A DNA stretch of 64,000 nt, taken from Amoeboaphelidium protococcarum. Its lineage: Eukaryota > Aphelidiomycota > Aphelidea. Made by a program: the position numbers and the translations under genes. The DNA lies in NCBI GenBank assembly GCA_023515745.1, contig JALECJ010000254.1, positions 620,001-684,000 on the forward strand. Reading direction: 5' to 3'. Under the pieces are notes generated by a model. That model saw only the letters and a program-made list of their open reading frames with translations, was not told the origin of the DNA and ran no database searches. This document shows, in pieces, positions 48,156 to 61,520 of this stretch; the stretch's first letter is position 1; each line of letters begins with the position of its first letter.

Positions 48156-50381
48156 TCATAGAAGAGCTTTGCCTTTAGCACCACCTTGTTGCTTCTGTTA
48201 AGCAAGTTCTTCGTATAGACTATCGATGATTTAACGATACTTCTTGGCAGCCACATTCCTCTTCAACTTGAACGATGGTGTCAGCAGATCATTCTCAACG
48301 GAGAAGAGTTCATATTCCACATGGATGTTCTTTGGCAACTCAAAGCCGGCCAATTTTCTCTTTCGAGCAATGCCGGCAAGTTCCTTCAACAGCAAGTCTT
48401 TCACCTGAGGCAGTTTAACCAAAGCACTAGCATCTTTCGCAGCCTGCGTGGTGAGCAGTGACTTCTTAGTGGCCCAATTGACTATGCGCTCCTAATCAGG
48501 CACCACAATGGCCACAAGTTCACTCTGCAAAGAGTCTCCGTGCACAAAGATTTACGCAATAAAAGGACTCCCAGTGCCAAATACAACTTCCAACTTCTCC
48601 GCAGCCACGTACTCACCTTGTGCCAACTTGAAAATGTTCTTCTTACGATCAATTATAGCCATAGTACCACTAGGTGAAATCTTACCAATATCGCCAGTCA
48701 ACAACCAACCATCTTCCGTAATAGTCTCTCTAGTCTTCTCCATGTCCTTATAATACCCCTTCATGACATTGTGACCGCGAATGCAAATCTCTCCACGCGG
48801 CTCCGGGTCTCGACTTGTATAACCCATCTCTGGCACGTCCACTAGCTTGTACTCATTACAGATGATTGGAGCTCCAACTTGGCCAGTGGTATAATCACCT
48901 GGGAATGTCAACGTGGATCCAGCGGCGCATTCAGTCTACCCAAATCCTTCCAAGATTTCACAACAGAACACAGCGCGTAGGAACGTCAGAACATCTCCAC
49001 CAATAGGTGCACTTCCAGTAATCATCAGTCGCACCCTTCCACCAAGAACTTGTCTCACCTTGGCAAACAGAGTCCAATCATACATGCTCTATTTACTCTC
49101 AATCTTTGGATCTTGTAGAATCGCCACTTTACTGGCCACCGCCTTTCTGAATAGCCATCCTTTCAGACCACCAGCTTTGACCGTACCCTCGGTCAGCTTA
49201 TCATAGATTCTGTTAAACAGGCGCGGCACAGATGGAAAGAAGGTTGGCTTCAGCTCTTGGACATCTTCAACCAAAAGCAGAACATCTCCCCGATAAAATC
49301 CAATAGATGCACCACATCCCAGAATAGAAGTGACTAATACACGCTCAAAGCAATGCGCAAGTGGTAGGTACGAAATGTGAACATCCTACGATTCCAACGT
49401 TATTCCATGTTATCCAATAGAATGAGCGGCACTAACAAAATTCTTATGCATCAACAGAGCACCCTTAGGATTGCCAGTTGTTCCACTAGTGTAGCAGATA
49501 GTGCATATATCCTCAGCTTATGGTGGACGGTGAGGCTTGACAGACTATCTACCCAGGTCCTCCACTTGCTGGAAGTCGAATAATTAAATTCCCTTCTCAT
49601 TAGCCCACTCTTGCAAAATCTTAGTTGACTTGTCACCACTCTTCATCTAATCCATAGATACTATGACTTTAAGTGACGGACACTGGGAGGCCACTTTCAA
49701 CAGTGAAGGAACTTTATCACCAGAACATACGACCACACCCAGTTCAGCATGATTAATGGTAAACTTGAGAATATCAGCACCCAGAGTGTCATATAATGCA
49801 ACAGATATCAGGCTATAAGAAGAGCATGCAAGATCAGTAATAAGCCACTCTGGACGATTAATAGAGTAAATTCCAACGTGCCACTGAGTGTCTAACTTGT
49901 GAGCAGGCAGCTAATGACTAGCGGCTGATTAAGCAATGCTAGGTATCTATTGTTGCAGTTGCAAAAGTCCACTCCCAAATGAAGTCACTCTCTCATCCAC
50001 CTACGAGAAATTCTACCATTCATACGGACCAGCTTTCCCATCGGTCGCGATCTTGCGCTTTCCCAAACAGTTCTACAACAATCGCATTAAACATAAATAT
50101 AGTTAATAAGCACACTTGGAAGTAACAGGAACATACAGCCTTAGGACTAATCTTGAGTCCACGTTGAAAGTTTTCATACAAAGTGGTAACATCCTTTGGC
50201 ATAAAGACGCCATCCAAGCAATTGGCATTTCTATACACAGCTACACACATATTCACTTAGTTGTAAATTCAAGATCATTAATAAAGGAAGTATAATCAAG
50301 TAAAAACTTACCACTTTCTCCCTCTTTAGGAACGGTGACTGGCTTAGCATAAGGACCGCGGGATTATGGAGAGTTCGGCAT
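48156..50381 (-). CDS. Long-chain acyl-CoA synthetase (FAA/ACSL type)
   Basis: Three exons on the minus strand (50381-50312, 50240-50137, 50072-48156) encode 696 residues. Introns are 71 and 64 bases. The enzyme activates long-chain fatty acids with ATP and CoA for lipid synthesis or breakdown. Motifs are the AMP-binding loop [46 protein letters not shown], the acyl-synthetase signature [20 protein letters not shown] and the lid/FACS block [20 protein letters not shown]. No transit peptide is evident, so cytosolic, ER or lipid-droplet location is likely. Numerous UAR codons read as Gln. Confidence 0.94.
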
Positions 50382-50662
50382 AACTACTTTAATTGCTATA
50401 ATAAATGCTGACTATACTCAAACAATTTCAAGGAATGAAGAGAGAGAGCGAGCGTGTGAGTTAAACAGATACTGTAAGACTCAATGAGGAGAGAAAGAAG
50501 AGCGTGAGAATTTAAGAGAGAAACAACGCGCGTCCTTTCAACTGTCAGCAGATCTAATTGAAGGCAAAGGCAACGAAGAAGCGCGACTGAACGCGACAAC
50601 TGACTGAAATACTCACTGTGAGATTTAATTTTAAATCTTTGCATTATTACGATAATAGTTAA

Positions 50663-51691
50663 ATGCAAAAGATGGTCTAAATTATTGATATTGCTGTTAA
50701 TGTCACAGGTATGTCAGTCTAGTAATATTCGCTCTTAAACATGTTTTAAAATACTGAACAACGCGCGCTTAATGATGTAGATTAAATGTTTAGAGGAACA
50801 TATCATGGCAAACGTGTACATGGTGAGGATTTTAAGCTCATGATTGATAGAGCACATCAGGTCGGAGTAACTGGTATTCTAGCCACGGGGACATCCCTCA
50901 AGTCTAGCAGATAATGTATTGAAGTATGCAAGCAATACTCGAATATGTTTTGCACAACTGGAGTTCATCCTACAGAGTCTTAGACATTTCTCAAAGACCC
51001 TGAAGGTCATTTACACCAGTTGAAGCAGTTGATTTAACAGAATCCTAATCAAGTAGTCGCTGTCGGTGAATGTGGATTAGATTATGATAGATTGCAGTTC
51101 TGTCCCAAGGATATCTAGTACAAATTCTTTCTCAAGTAATTGGATTTGGCACGTGAAGTCAGATTACCTCTATTTCTGCATAATCGGAACACTGGAGATG
51201 ATTTTGTTAATGTCATGAGGTAATATGGTCGTGGACTGACTGGTGTTGTTCACTCGTTCACTGGAACCGTGGAGGAGATGAAAGTACTGACACAGGAACT
51301 CGGTCTGAGCATCGGTGTCAATGGATGTTCCATGAAGACGGAAGAGAATTTAGAGGTGGTGCGGTAGATACCCGTGGACAAGTTGATGGTTGAGACTGAT
51401 GCGCCATGGTGTGAAATCAAGTAAAGTCACGCGTCATATAAGTATATAGATAAGGAACTTTTGCCCTTCCGATCCGTGAAGAAGGAGCGTTTCACAGAAG
51501 GCGCGATGGTGAAGGGGCGAAACGAGCCGTGTCAGGCGGTGGAAGTTCTGTACGTGCTGTCAAAGCTGAAAGGGATCGCGTACGAAGAACTGGCGGGCAT
51601 TGTGTTTCAAAACACTTGCAGAATGTTTCCTGCTTTCGCCGTCAAGGAGAATACTGTTTCTCTATCAGATAAGGACTTTCCTTCTCTATGA
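50663..51691 (+). CDS. TATDN1: TatD-family deoxyribonuclease (TATDN1-like)
   Basis: Two exons, 50663-50708 and 50781-51691, give 318 residues; the intron is 72 bases and phase 1. The protein is a metal-dependent TIM-barrel nuclease/hydrolase. Conserved blocks are [98 protein letters not shown] and the C-terminal KGRNEPCQ. The metal-binding Glu, His and Asp residues are present. The first-strand motif is DIAVNVTDQ, with D-x-x-x-N-x-T in place of the usual HxH variant, as in the TATDN1 subgroup. Confidence 0.92.
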
Positions 51692-51877
51692 TTATTCACT
51701 CATTCACAAGTGATGTTTGCAAGACTTTCTCTTAATCTATGCAACCTTGTTAGGGCGCGCGTATTGGAGACATCCTCTGATGAGAGAACAGAGTGAAAAC
51801 GGTGAAAATTGAATTTAGACCATTTTTATATCCGCCATCAGTTGATTTTTTAAATATTCTTGAGCGAAATTTATTTT

Positions 51878-53467
51878 ATGAAAGATATGGCTTCATTATA
51901 GAATAAGAAAGACAATTAGGAAGAGTAGTTGGAATCTGCTCTATTTGGAGCTGTTCAATTCAAAAACTCTGTGCTGCCTGACGCGTCTAATGAAGAATCG
52001 TTTTAGAACATCCAGGCGTTGTCCACTGCGAAAGACTCTGATCTGTTTGTTGTGGATACTGGGAATGCTGAAGATCGTGATGATATCGATAAAGATGAAA
52101 TTCTTGGCTCTGGAAATGCTCGCTCTGGTACAGTAGCCAGAAAAGCTGTATGGGAAGATGATGATGACGATGATTTGGAAGGTGGCGGCGATAATGACAA
52201 ATCCGAGATTGATCAAGTATCATTATTGATTTAGAGCAGAACTAAAAAATTGAGGCGTGATATCAGCGAAGAGTCTGTGGATGTTAGTGAGTATGAGTAA
52301 AGATTAAGATCGCAGTATGAGTCGATATATGGCCGTCCAAAGTGGGCTCAAATGGACAATGATGTCGATGAAGATCTATCTGCAGCTGGTAGATTGTTAG
52401 CCAGCACCAAATCAGTTCTTGATACATAGGCGCGTCTTGGTTAATCTAAAATTGAATTCACACGCTTGAAAGACGTTAATTTCAAAAAATATTTCAATGG
52501 AGTTGTGACTAGTCTGTCTTGGTATCCTCTGCATGACTAAATTCAGCGACCGATTATCTGTGCTTCGTCGCTTGACAAATCTGTAAAGTTGTACAAGATT
52601 GGAACTCAGGCCATGTCCAGTTATGGTCTGGGTGAAGATGAGAATGAGCAGTTGCATTCATTCTTCTTCCAGGAGCTTGGTGGAGTTCGCAGTGCTCAAT
52701 TCAGTCCAGATGGGTAAGAGATTGTTGTCACGGGTAGGAGAAGATTTTTCTACGGTGTTGATGTCGCCACTGGGAAGGATACCAAAATACCTTAGATCCA
52801 GACTAGATCCGATAAATTTTATGAACGGTTCAGATTTTCTCCTGATGGCAAGTGGCTAGCTTTTGCTGGTGATGGCGGAGATGTGATCATGTGCGATGCC
52901 AAGTCTAAAATGTTCGCGTTTGCACTCACTCTTCCCAATGGGGCTGGTCTGAGGGACTTTGATTTCACCGCTGATGGTTAATTTGTAGTGGCTGTCGACG
53001 CGGAAGCTAATGTGTGCATATGGAGCATGTCGACGCGTCGCTGTGTGAACCGATTTAAAGTGGACGGTGCTCTTCATGCCACCAAGCTTAAAGTTGGCGA
53101 GATGTACACCTACATTGGTGACGACTGTGGAATAGTGTCCATGTACGACACTAATTCTATTTTAAAGCGTGGCAGTTCTAATGTACCTGTAAAGTCGCTT
53201 ACCAACCTGACCACTGGAATCAGTTGTCTTTCTATAGGTGGTGGCAATGATGAGTTGATGTGCATGGGATCCAAAGTGAAGAAGGATCAATTGAGGATTG
53301 TCAATGCTAATTCTGGTTAGCCTATTGTATACGGCAATTGGCCTAATCTGAATACTCCTCTTGGACATGTTCAGTGCGCGGAATTCAGTCCATCTGCTGG
53401 CAATTTTGCCGTTGGTAATGACAAAGGTCGCATCCTGCTTTACCGATTCCCCCAGTATAATTTATGA
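51878..53467 (+). CDS. UTP18: UTP18, U3 snoRNP/small-subunit processome WD40 protein
   Basis: This 529-residue nucleolar protein is needed for 18S rRNA maturation. An acidic N-terminus (residues 1-140; KAVWEDDDDDDLEGGG, then KWAQMDND) carries the conserved W-E-D segment. Seven WD40-like blades follow: TSLSWYPLHDQIQRPIICAS, FFFQELGGVRSAQFSPDGQE, ERFRFSPDGKWLAFAGDGGD, DFTADGQFVVAVDAEANVCI and AEFSPSAGNFAVGNDKGRIL. It ends LYRFPQYNL as in family members. It is a single exon. Confidence 0.92.
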
Positions 53468-53717
53468 CTAAATTCGGTAATACATTGGTTTCACTTTACC
53501 GGTACTTTGCTTTATGTTTCTTGAGTTAAAAATATCTATTTTACTTCATTGAAAGTATGATATTGATAACGTTCTAAAGTAACAATACAATCATACTGTA
53601 GAACGTTCTCTCTTTGCGAGTTTCCTTTCCATTCGGAACGAGGTTAATTTCTCTTCTGAACAACAAAGACGCGCTATATCTCCCTTTTACTAATAGACAT
53701 ACCATTTAGTACAAATT

Positions 53718-56700
53718 ATGGATATTGTTAAAAAGTAATTGAGTTCCAATATTGGTAATGTTTAGAATTATAGTCTCTCAACATGGCTCCTTTAGTAGAA
53801 GCACAATCCGAATTAATATGTCCAAGAGTCATTAAAGATTATTCAGGATGGTGATATTCCCGTGTGGGTACGTTGTAAGTTGATGGACACCTTGACTGAT
53901 GTGGATATGCTGTTGGATGCTCTGCTCTCCTTTGTATCTGACCATCATATTCTGCCTGATGCTCTTATACGCGTACTGTTGAGTTAAGTGGCGAAATTTG
54001 GGAAATCTGACTAGTTGCCATTGAATCGTGATCCACTAGTTCGAATCGCTTCAGAACGTCCAGAGTGTCTTAGACTTTCTTCGTCAGATGGTGCGTGGTC
54101 TCTGAATTTGATGAAATATGTTGTCGTCTAGTCTAGCTATCCACTGCCATGCTTTAATGATATATTTTATGAACTAGGGGGTCATTACAATTCTGGTGAT
54201 TTTTTACGTGCTGATAATAGATTGAGGTTCTCTTAGTTTCTGGTGGATTACTTGCGCAATGTCCCCCTAATCTCAAAAGATTATGTCAAGCGATAGAGAA
54301 TGTATAGAATGCTTTTGGATTAAAATTGGAATGCCTTGTTAGCAGAGCTGTAGCTGATTGATGTAAAATCTTCAATCCGTTCTGGTGTGTCTTTAAGTTA
54401 TGATTTTTCGCGCTTACTTTCTAGTCATCAGGATAATGCAACTGTGATCCAGTTGATGTTGTGCGATTTACTTTTGGATACTAATTCATCTCTGGATCTA
54501 ATTAATGTGATTATTGAACAGCTGTCCAAGTTTGAGACTCTGGTGATGTTTGTGAAGACAACCTTGATATGGAAGTCTTTCTAGGTAAATTATATTGACA
54601 CCGCGCTATCTTAGTAGTGTGCGTCTCTGCTAATGAATAAGAAGTTTATTGTTGTTGAATAGCCGTCTACTATAGAACTTTAATCTGATTACGCTCATTA
54701 TATAGTGACCAAGTTTTATGGAGGTTAACAGGATGAATTGGACGATCAGAGCATCTTATCTTATTTGACTAATTTATTGAATGCAGAGAATTTAGACTAG
54801 TATAGAGTGTTATTGGAGAAATGTAGCAATTAATAGCTGTCATCTAATTCTTTGAGTGGAATTTTTAGTATTTTGGTGTATAAACTGGGCTAAACTTCAG
54901 ACATTAAACTGGTCAAATACATTATCACTGAGAGCTTACCGTAATTGTTAAGTATGTGCAATCAAGATGGTAATCTTACCGGCCTAGTGATCAAGTTTTA
55001 TCTAAGGTTGTTGGAGAATGAAGGCAATGGCTTGTATATTTACGCGTTAAGTGGTCTATTGCTGTGCTATTTTGTAAATAATCGCGTCTGGAACTATCTA
55101 TTGGATGTATTGCATCAACTTTTGAACAGGACTCCGGCAGTTGTTATTAAAAGTGAACTACAAGGATGGAAGAGAAAAAAGTTTCATGCAGCTTTGTACA
55201 GTGCAAATTTGTTATGTCATCAACGTGCTGATTAATGCGGAATTTAACTGCTTTCTTTAATGTTCTAACTGGTCGAAAATTATATGGATGATTTGTAAGA
55301 GGCTGAGAAGTATTTAATTTTGGACTCAGTTTGTTCGCTATTGCAATAGAGTATTGTTGAGGTGTACGAGATTTGGAATATTATGATTTAAAAGTTGGTT
55401 GACTCTGTGCATTTGGAGGATTGTGGATAAGCTTTGCGATCCAGCATAATGCAGTTCTATGGTTTGATTGCCGTTACAACTGGAGAGTAGGAGCCTTTGA
55501 TGGTATTGCGAAACGAAGTTATTGAAAGTATAATTTTGCCATATTCTGGTCTTGTTGAATTGGAAGATGGAACGTGTCCAGACTTAGATTAATATAGCTG
55601 CAGATCTTTGGCTCAGCTTCCTTCAGAGTTCCTGCTTGAGCGATTGAATTTGGAGAGAGTATAGTTGTGCTTTGTTACTGATCCTGTTGCTGTGTAGTCA
55701 GTGTTAGAGAATCTAATATAGTATGAGATTGAAAATATGCGACGTCCGGTGTTCAAAGCACTGAAAGAGGCTACTACCTAAGGTGGCTTTAAATCGCAAA
55801 CTCAAAATCAGTAATCCGAGACTGATTTGGCTACCAATGCTTAGAGAATGTATGATATTGTCATGGAATAGTTTGTTTAGTACTGGGATTTTAAAGCTCC
55901 TACTGATGTGGCGTCTGGACTAGTGTTTGCCTACTCATACTCATCTATGATCTTTAGTGAGCGCATACTGTTGGCTTTAGAAAAGAAACTTGAGCAGAAT
56001 GTCTCTAATACGTTGTATGACATGATGCTAGATATGGCTCTGCACAACCTGCCTTGCAGTGACATTTACGTAACCATTACTGCTGGACTTCCTCATTTCC
56101 GTTAATTGTTTACAGTCTTCTTGCCCAAGTTTACGCAAGGCAAAATGGGCGACTATGAAATTGTCGGTGTGCTATGTGATCTTTTGAAGGTTCTCCTATT
56201 TGAAAAATTTGAAAAGTCCAATAATGTCAACTGCAAGATTAACGTTCAATTTGCTGCCTGTGCATTCGTTGCCTGCGGAGTTCAGCTGTACCCGTCTGCT
56301 AGTGGACCTCTTCTCTAGTTGATCCTGGAGTTTTGGCAGCGTCTTGTGGCAAGAGAGCAGATCATGACCGAATCTCTCTTCTGCTCCATAATTGTTGCGT
56401 ATGCCGCAATATTCTAGGATGCGCTTGATGTTAATGAGAATCTGTGCTTCTAGTTACTTCAAATGCTCTTTGGTCGCTCTTAGAAGTCTAAGTAAGGTGA
56501 AAATTGTCTATTTTACTTCGTTGGATCATGTGCGCATCTAATTTCAGTGGATTAGTATAAATCTCTGGGATTTCAGAAATTGCGGTCACTGTTTGAATCT
56601 TTGAAGAGCGACTCCTCCGCCCATTTGAAGAATGTATCCACATTTGATGCGTTGTCGATGCAGAAGTGCGAATACTATTTAATTGGAATGGGCTAGAGTA

Positions 56701-58655
56701 TCGCTGTTAATATGAAGCTTGCTTATTAGTATAAAGACTTTTACCAGTTGGCCAAGCAAGTGCTATTAAAATTGAATTACGATACTGCCGATGCCAACTA
56801 GCTAGAATTCAATTTGACTGCCATTCGTGTATGCTGCCATTTGATTACCGTCTTTTCAGAGACTGAGTTTGAGCAGGCTGACAGTTTGAATTTGATCAGA
56901 CAAGCCATCATAATTCTGACCAATAACACTGCATATTACGGTATTATGGGGTCATTGTACCGAACACATGCCGTGATGTTGCGCTCTTTGGTTGTTAAAT
57001 CGCCTCGGTATGAGATTGATTTCTACAACGTGTTGACGGAAATCCAATCAGATCTATCAATCGCCAAGTATCCATCTGTGCTGAGAGAAGCCAGAGTAGA
57101 GTAATTGCAGATACTTATTGGTGTCTCTTTTTGGACTCATGATGTGGATGTGATGGATGAGAGTTGTCACAACAATCTTCAAGTTGAAGGATAGTATCAG
57201 CAGCTGGCGTCTCGTGCACTGAACATTCTTTTTAGAGTATCAGGATTTTTGCAGAGTGGAGACAAACATAAGGCTAATGCAGATCTAAAAGCCGTCAGAG
57301 CATCTATAATTGGTGTTGTAAAGTTTCTATCTGCTATTATCGCGCTGGGTGTTCCATCCGAGTAGTTAAGCGGCTCTAGTAAAACTGACATGGCACGAAT
57401 ACAGACAATGAATGAGCCTTTTGATTATTCCAGATTGGCTAAGGATGAAAGCTATTTGAGATTGGTATATGATACGTTATTATCACATGCTGACAATGAG
57501 GATATGGTTTAGTGTTGTCTGTAGATCTTGCTATCTTTCAATGGGCCTCTGCCGTTTGTCAACTGGTCCTCTGCTTTGCGTCTTTGCTTTGAACATGAAG
57601 GTTTGATTTCGCTGGCTTTGCGCTTTGTTGAGAAGCATATGCATTACTCTAAATCAGTGCTGCAGTTTGCGCTAGCTCTGTTTACGGACGCGCCGACTCA
57701 AAGCTCAGATGAAGTGCTGCAATGGATTATGTCCAGTGGGTTGGAGTAACTCTTAATTTTGGCTAATCAGTCTCAAGTGTAGCCTTTGAGAGTAAAGTTG
57801 ATATTGTAGCAGTTTTACTCACTGAGTGATAACTAGTTCGGTACTTTGTCAGTTGTGCACAGAGTCTGTAAAGCGCAGACACACATTAAGCCGCTTTAGA
57901 ATATGCTGGTTTAATTCTTCTAAGAGCGTCTTGACTCTTTATAGTTCTCTAATCTGACTTTGACTCAAGCAGAAGAATGTAAATATCTATCACGATTAAT
58001 TGCTGGAATTTATGATTTGCTGAGAATGAATGGTGCAAAGAATTTACTTAAAGACATCCCGAAGTAAATGTCAAGTGAAGTGGTTCCGCTGAAGCATTTT
58101 GTTGGTTTATGCTTTCTAGTTCAGGATTTTGTTACCAAGAGTAAGATTTTATACTCTTAAATCCTAAATGCCAATGATGATGCTCAGCTAAAGGCTTTTA
58201 AATTGTCTGTATGGATTTCAACTTTGCATTTGAGTCTTGAATAGTACTTTTAAATATCTGACCTGTTTTATATCTACTGGAAATAGTGCTAGAATGCAGA
58301 AGATTTTAATGAAGCGTGGAAGCTATTTGTGTAGTTTACCATGGTTGTTTTAGGTACTTGTGCACCGCAATTTACAGGAGATTGGTAGTAATGGTGTGAA
58401 CACTTGTCCTTTCATGACCTTTAGTATTTGCATCAGCTGTTCAAAATTGAGATGGTATAAACGTTGTCTTAATCCAATCAATAAACACTGCAAGCCTTTA
58501 TGAGTAGATTAGTCAAGAGTTTCAGGTTAGGTAATATTACAAAAGCTGTGAAAGATGACACGCGTTTCCTGATATTGCAATTGATGCCAAATGTGGAAGA
58601 GTTTTAATCTATCGTAGATAAAAGAAGTTACCTGTAACTGTTCGATGACTTATGA
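53718..58655 (+). CDS. Very large helical-repeat protein, 1645 residues, unassigned
   Basis: A single 4.9-kb reading frame, unbroken with UAR=Gln and ended by TGA. It is almost entirely short amphipathic helices rich in Leu, Gln and Ser, without membrane segments or low-complexity tracts, as in HEAT/ARM alpha-solenoids. Examples are LLQLILEFWQRLVAREQIMT and ALRFVEKHMHYSKSVLQFAL. Size and fold recall focadhesin-type or nucleoporin-type scaffolds, but I see no diagnostic motif. It holds about 90 UAR codons, among the densest use in the window. That it stays open over 1600 codons argues strongly for being a gene. Confidence 0.75.
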
Positions 58656-59337
58656 ATACTCTAAAATATATATTGAATAAATTTGAAATCTAATCCAAAG
58701 TGAAATTGGTCTATTTAGATGTCGCTTTTGAATTTATCTCATTGAATTTTAACGCAATCCCATTACATACGTGACTCACATTCCTCAATTGCAGATTTTG
58801 TTACTAAAGAATTTAATCAAATCACCTATATGGAAAGCATGTGAGAAAATGTTAACATCAACTTCAATCTCTGAGATATAAAAATGCGCAACATATGAAC
58901 TCAGTTGATTCACACAATACCATGCATACCGTGGTTGTAACACTTTCAACTTGAAACGACGCGCGTGCAGTCAATCAGCCTTAACCTAAAGGCGATCGTT
59001 CATTCCAAATTGGCCACTATAAAAGCGGAAGGATCATACGCACTAATTTCTTTTCGGTACTTACCTTATGAGATGTTCAGGCTCAAGTACCCTGAACATA
59101 GTCAACGTTGTTTTCGCATTGCACACCGCGGATTCAATGTTGGCTGGAATCTTCGGATATCCCTCATTAAATTTTTGTTGCGCTCAGCGCTTCCATTTAA
59201 TTTAAAACCTTCAAAACCTGTTAAAAGTCCTTAAGTGTGAAATCTTCAGCAACGTGACAAAGTACGCGCCTTCAAACTGTTTCAATCTTCCTTTTGAATC
59301 TCTCGCATACTTTTACCATCCACCATCAAAGTACGAA
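58656..59337. other. Intergenic region upstream of B9D2
   Basis: About 680 bases. A + frame at 58965-59234 is open but starts at GTG, lacks an upstream ATG and shows no family features, so I do not call it. A GACGCGCGTG segment lies near 58959. Confidence 0.4.
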
Positions 59338-59907
59338 ATGGCAGAGATATTTTTCACTGGATAAATTGTTAAAGCAACAGACTTTCCTCAATCTTCAATA
59401 ACTGTTAAATACAGAGTCATCACTGGCGATAAAGAGAGTGATGGTAACAGTAATAATAATAACTGGGTGCTGGTTGAAGGCTTGACTTCAGGTGCGACTC
59501 AGATTGACTCGAGCGCTGAAACAACGAATGGTCAGGCCATCTTTGCACAGCCATTAGAACTCCACTACTCTGTGAAAAGTCTTCGAGGATGGCCCAAGAT
59601 TATATTTGAAGTCTACCATATTGATGACTAGAATAGAGAGATTCTGTATGGATACGGAGTTTCGCATCTGCCATTGACTCCGGGAATGCATAATAACATT
59701 GAATGTCTCATCTGGCGTCCCACAAGTATGTCACTGTATGAAAGACTCTCCTCCTACTTCTGGAACATTTAGTCAAAGCTCCAAGATGTGGACACTGCAC
59801 TCTTGCGCCAAGATCGATATAAATTGGTCACTTAATCAATGGGTCGTATCCAGATGGAAATGTCTGTGATAACACGCGGCTTTGAACGATTTGATCTTCG
59901 CATGTGA
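59338..59907 (+). CDS. B9D2: B9 domain-containing protein 2
   Basis: This 189-residue protein is essentially one B9 (C2-like) domain. It starts MAEIFFTGQIVKATDFPQSS and has LELHYSVKSLRGWPKIIFEV, YGYGVSHLPLTPGMHNNIEC, LIWRPTSMSLYERLSSYFW and the ending MSVITRGFERFDLRM, matching B9D2 along its length. B9D1, B9D2 and MKS1 form the MKS complex at the ciliary transition zone. Its presence implies that the organism builds a cilium or flagellum at some life stage. A small polar insertion lies at residues 34-45. Confidence 0.88.
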
Positions 59908-59993
59908 TATTGTTAAAATAACTCTATTAATATAGTGGCGAGTATTTAAATATTTTTACTCATCTTGACACAAAATTCTATTGTTGGTATCAT

Positions 59994-61385
59994 TCAATTA
60001 CATCCGGGACAAGTGAAGAGCTTCTCATGCACAAATATCTCACATTATAGACAGAACTTTTACTTACATCGCGTACACTCAAACACTTTCATTTCCAGGC
60101 GTATATCCTGATCCGTAATGTTGTTACTACTCGGTATAGAAGAGTCGCCAATCTTGGATTCCTCTTTAATCACCTGCTTCTTATTGCTCTTCAACTTTAT
60201 CTTGATTTTCACAGTTCCCGACTGCCCAGTGGAAGTGGGAGGCTTAACTTCCGGACGGATATCCACTAGATTTACTAAAGTTGAACACCCGAAGCAGTGT
60301 ACAGACATCTAGCCTCTCGCATGCAATTTCACTCCCACATCTCGGTACAGTGCAACTGGACGTAAATGGTGATAACTTCTAGCCAGATGCGGCGCAGAAA
60401 TTAACTTGAGACCGCATATAACACAATCAGTCGGAATAGTACACAGTTTAGATTTACATTATGGACACTGGTAGCCTTCATTTGATGGCTAATGATGATC
60501 TGCACACAGTGATGGATAAGAGATACGCGTAGGAAAGCCCATCTTGAGTTGTGACGTGGGAATCTGCTCAGACAAAGGCGGTGGGATAAGATGTTCGTTC
60601 AAACAGTCCACCAGATGATCTTCATCCAATGCCACTCTATAAGTACCGCCTGCCTATTTACATATTCGCTTACACACATGAACTTCTGCAGATAGGTTAA
60701 CAGAGCTGATGCGCACATTAGATTGAGTTAGCTAATTGGAAACAGTCCAAATATCACCTGGATCCACAGTACATATAGACGCCATTACTAAGAGTAACTC
60801 ACGTGAAGAGTGCAGAGATGCTGAAGGAGCAGACTGATTACCAGTCATAGAAGACTGTGCTGTGGTTGCTGAAGTGACAGTGTTCAACAGAGTCTGCGCC
60901 ATGATTAATCCATTTTATACACTAGGCGTACCTTTGAACTGCTCCGATTGATTCAACTCATTCAAAACTTTAATATGATCTTACGGATTTCCAGATAGAT
61001 CAAGTAGTTTATAAGCGACTCCATCACGCATACCAATTATACCAATACGACCCACTGGGTTAGAGTCAAAAAACTCTTGAATCCACCGCTTAAGACAGCG
61101 AATAGCACAGTCATGCAGCGAAGGTTTGAAAATATCATTTCGCTCCAGCATGGCACTTGATAAATCTAGCAGTAGGTACAGTTAGCGAATGATACCACGA
61201 ACAATAGACTTTTAGCTAGTGTTATTACCACCAGTGCTCTAATCATATTATCTGTAAAGTCCAAGCGCATGGCGATGCTTAGAACTTGAAGCATTCGGAT
61301 CGACAATCAGATTGCCAGATGTGTCTTCAATCAGGTGGTCCCACGTACGCGTCAACTTTTCCCACTAATACTCTCCTTCATCCAT
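59994..61385 (-). CDS. SSL1: TFIIH subunit SSL1/p44
   Basis: This single-exon 463-residue protein is the p44 subunit of TFIIH, which stimulates the XPD helicase in transcription and nucleotide excision repair. Residues 1-60 hold the conserved start (WEKLTRTWDHLIEDTSGNL). A von Willebrand A domain follows (YLLLDLSSAMLERNDIFKPS, then RIGIIGMRDG). A zinc-finger region comes next (CPQCKSKLCTIPTDCVICGL) and a C-terminal C4/RING-like domain (CTRCKQKFCLQCEIFVHEKL, CPGC). The acidic/basic linker near residue 385 (KIKIKLKSNKKQVIKEES) is lineage-specific. Confidence 0.92.
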
Positions 61386-61520
61386 AATTTCTAAGTTTAT
61401 AATATAAATTGATAAAGATAATATAAGAATACTCTCCCAAATAGTACTATCGAAGCAAATTTAATCAGCGAGAGATTGTTTTATCGCTAAGAACTAAGAG
61501 AGAGAAAACCGATAGAAAAT

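Noticed and set aside
58965-59234. Plus-strand ORF between the giant helical gene and B9D2
   Set aside because: It starts with GTG, the frame has no upstream ATG before a TGA, and its composition does not resemble its neighbours.
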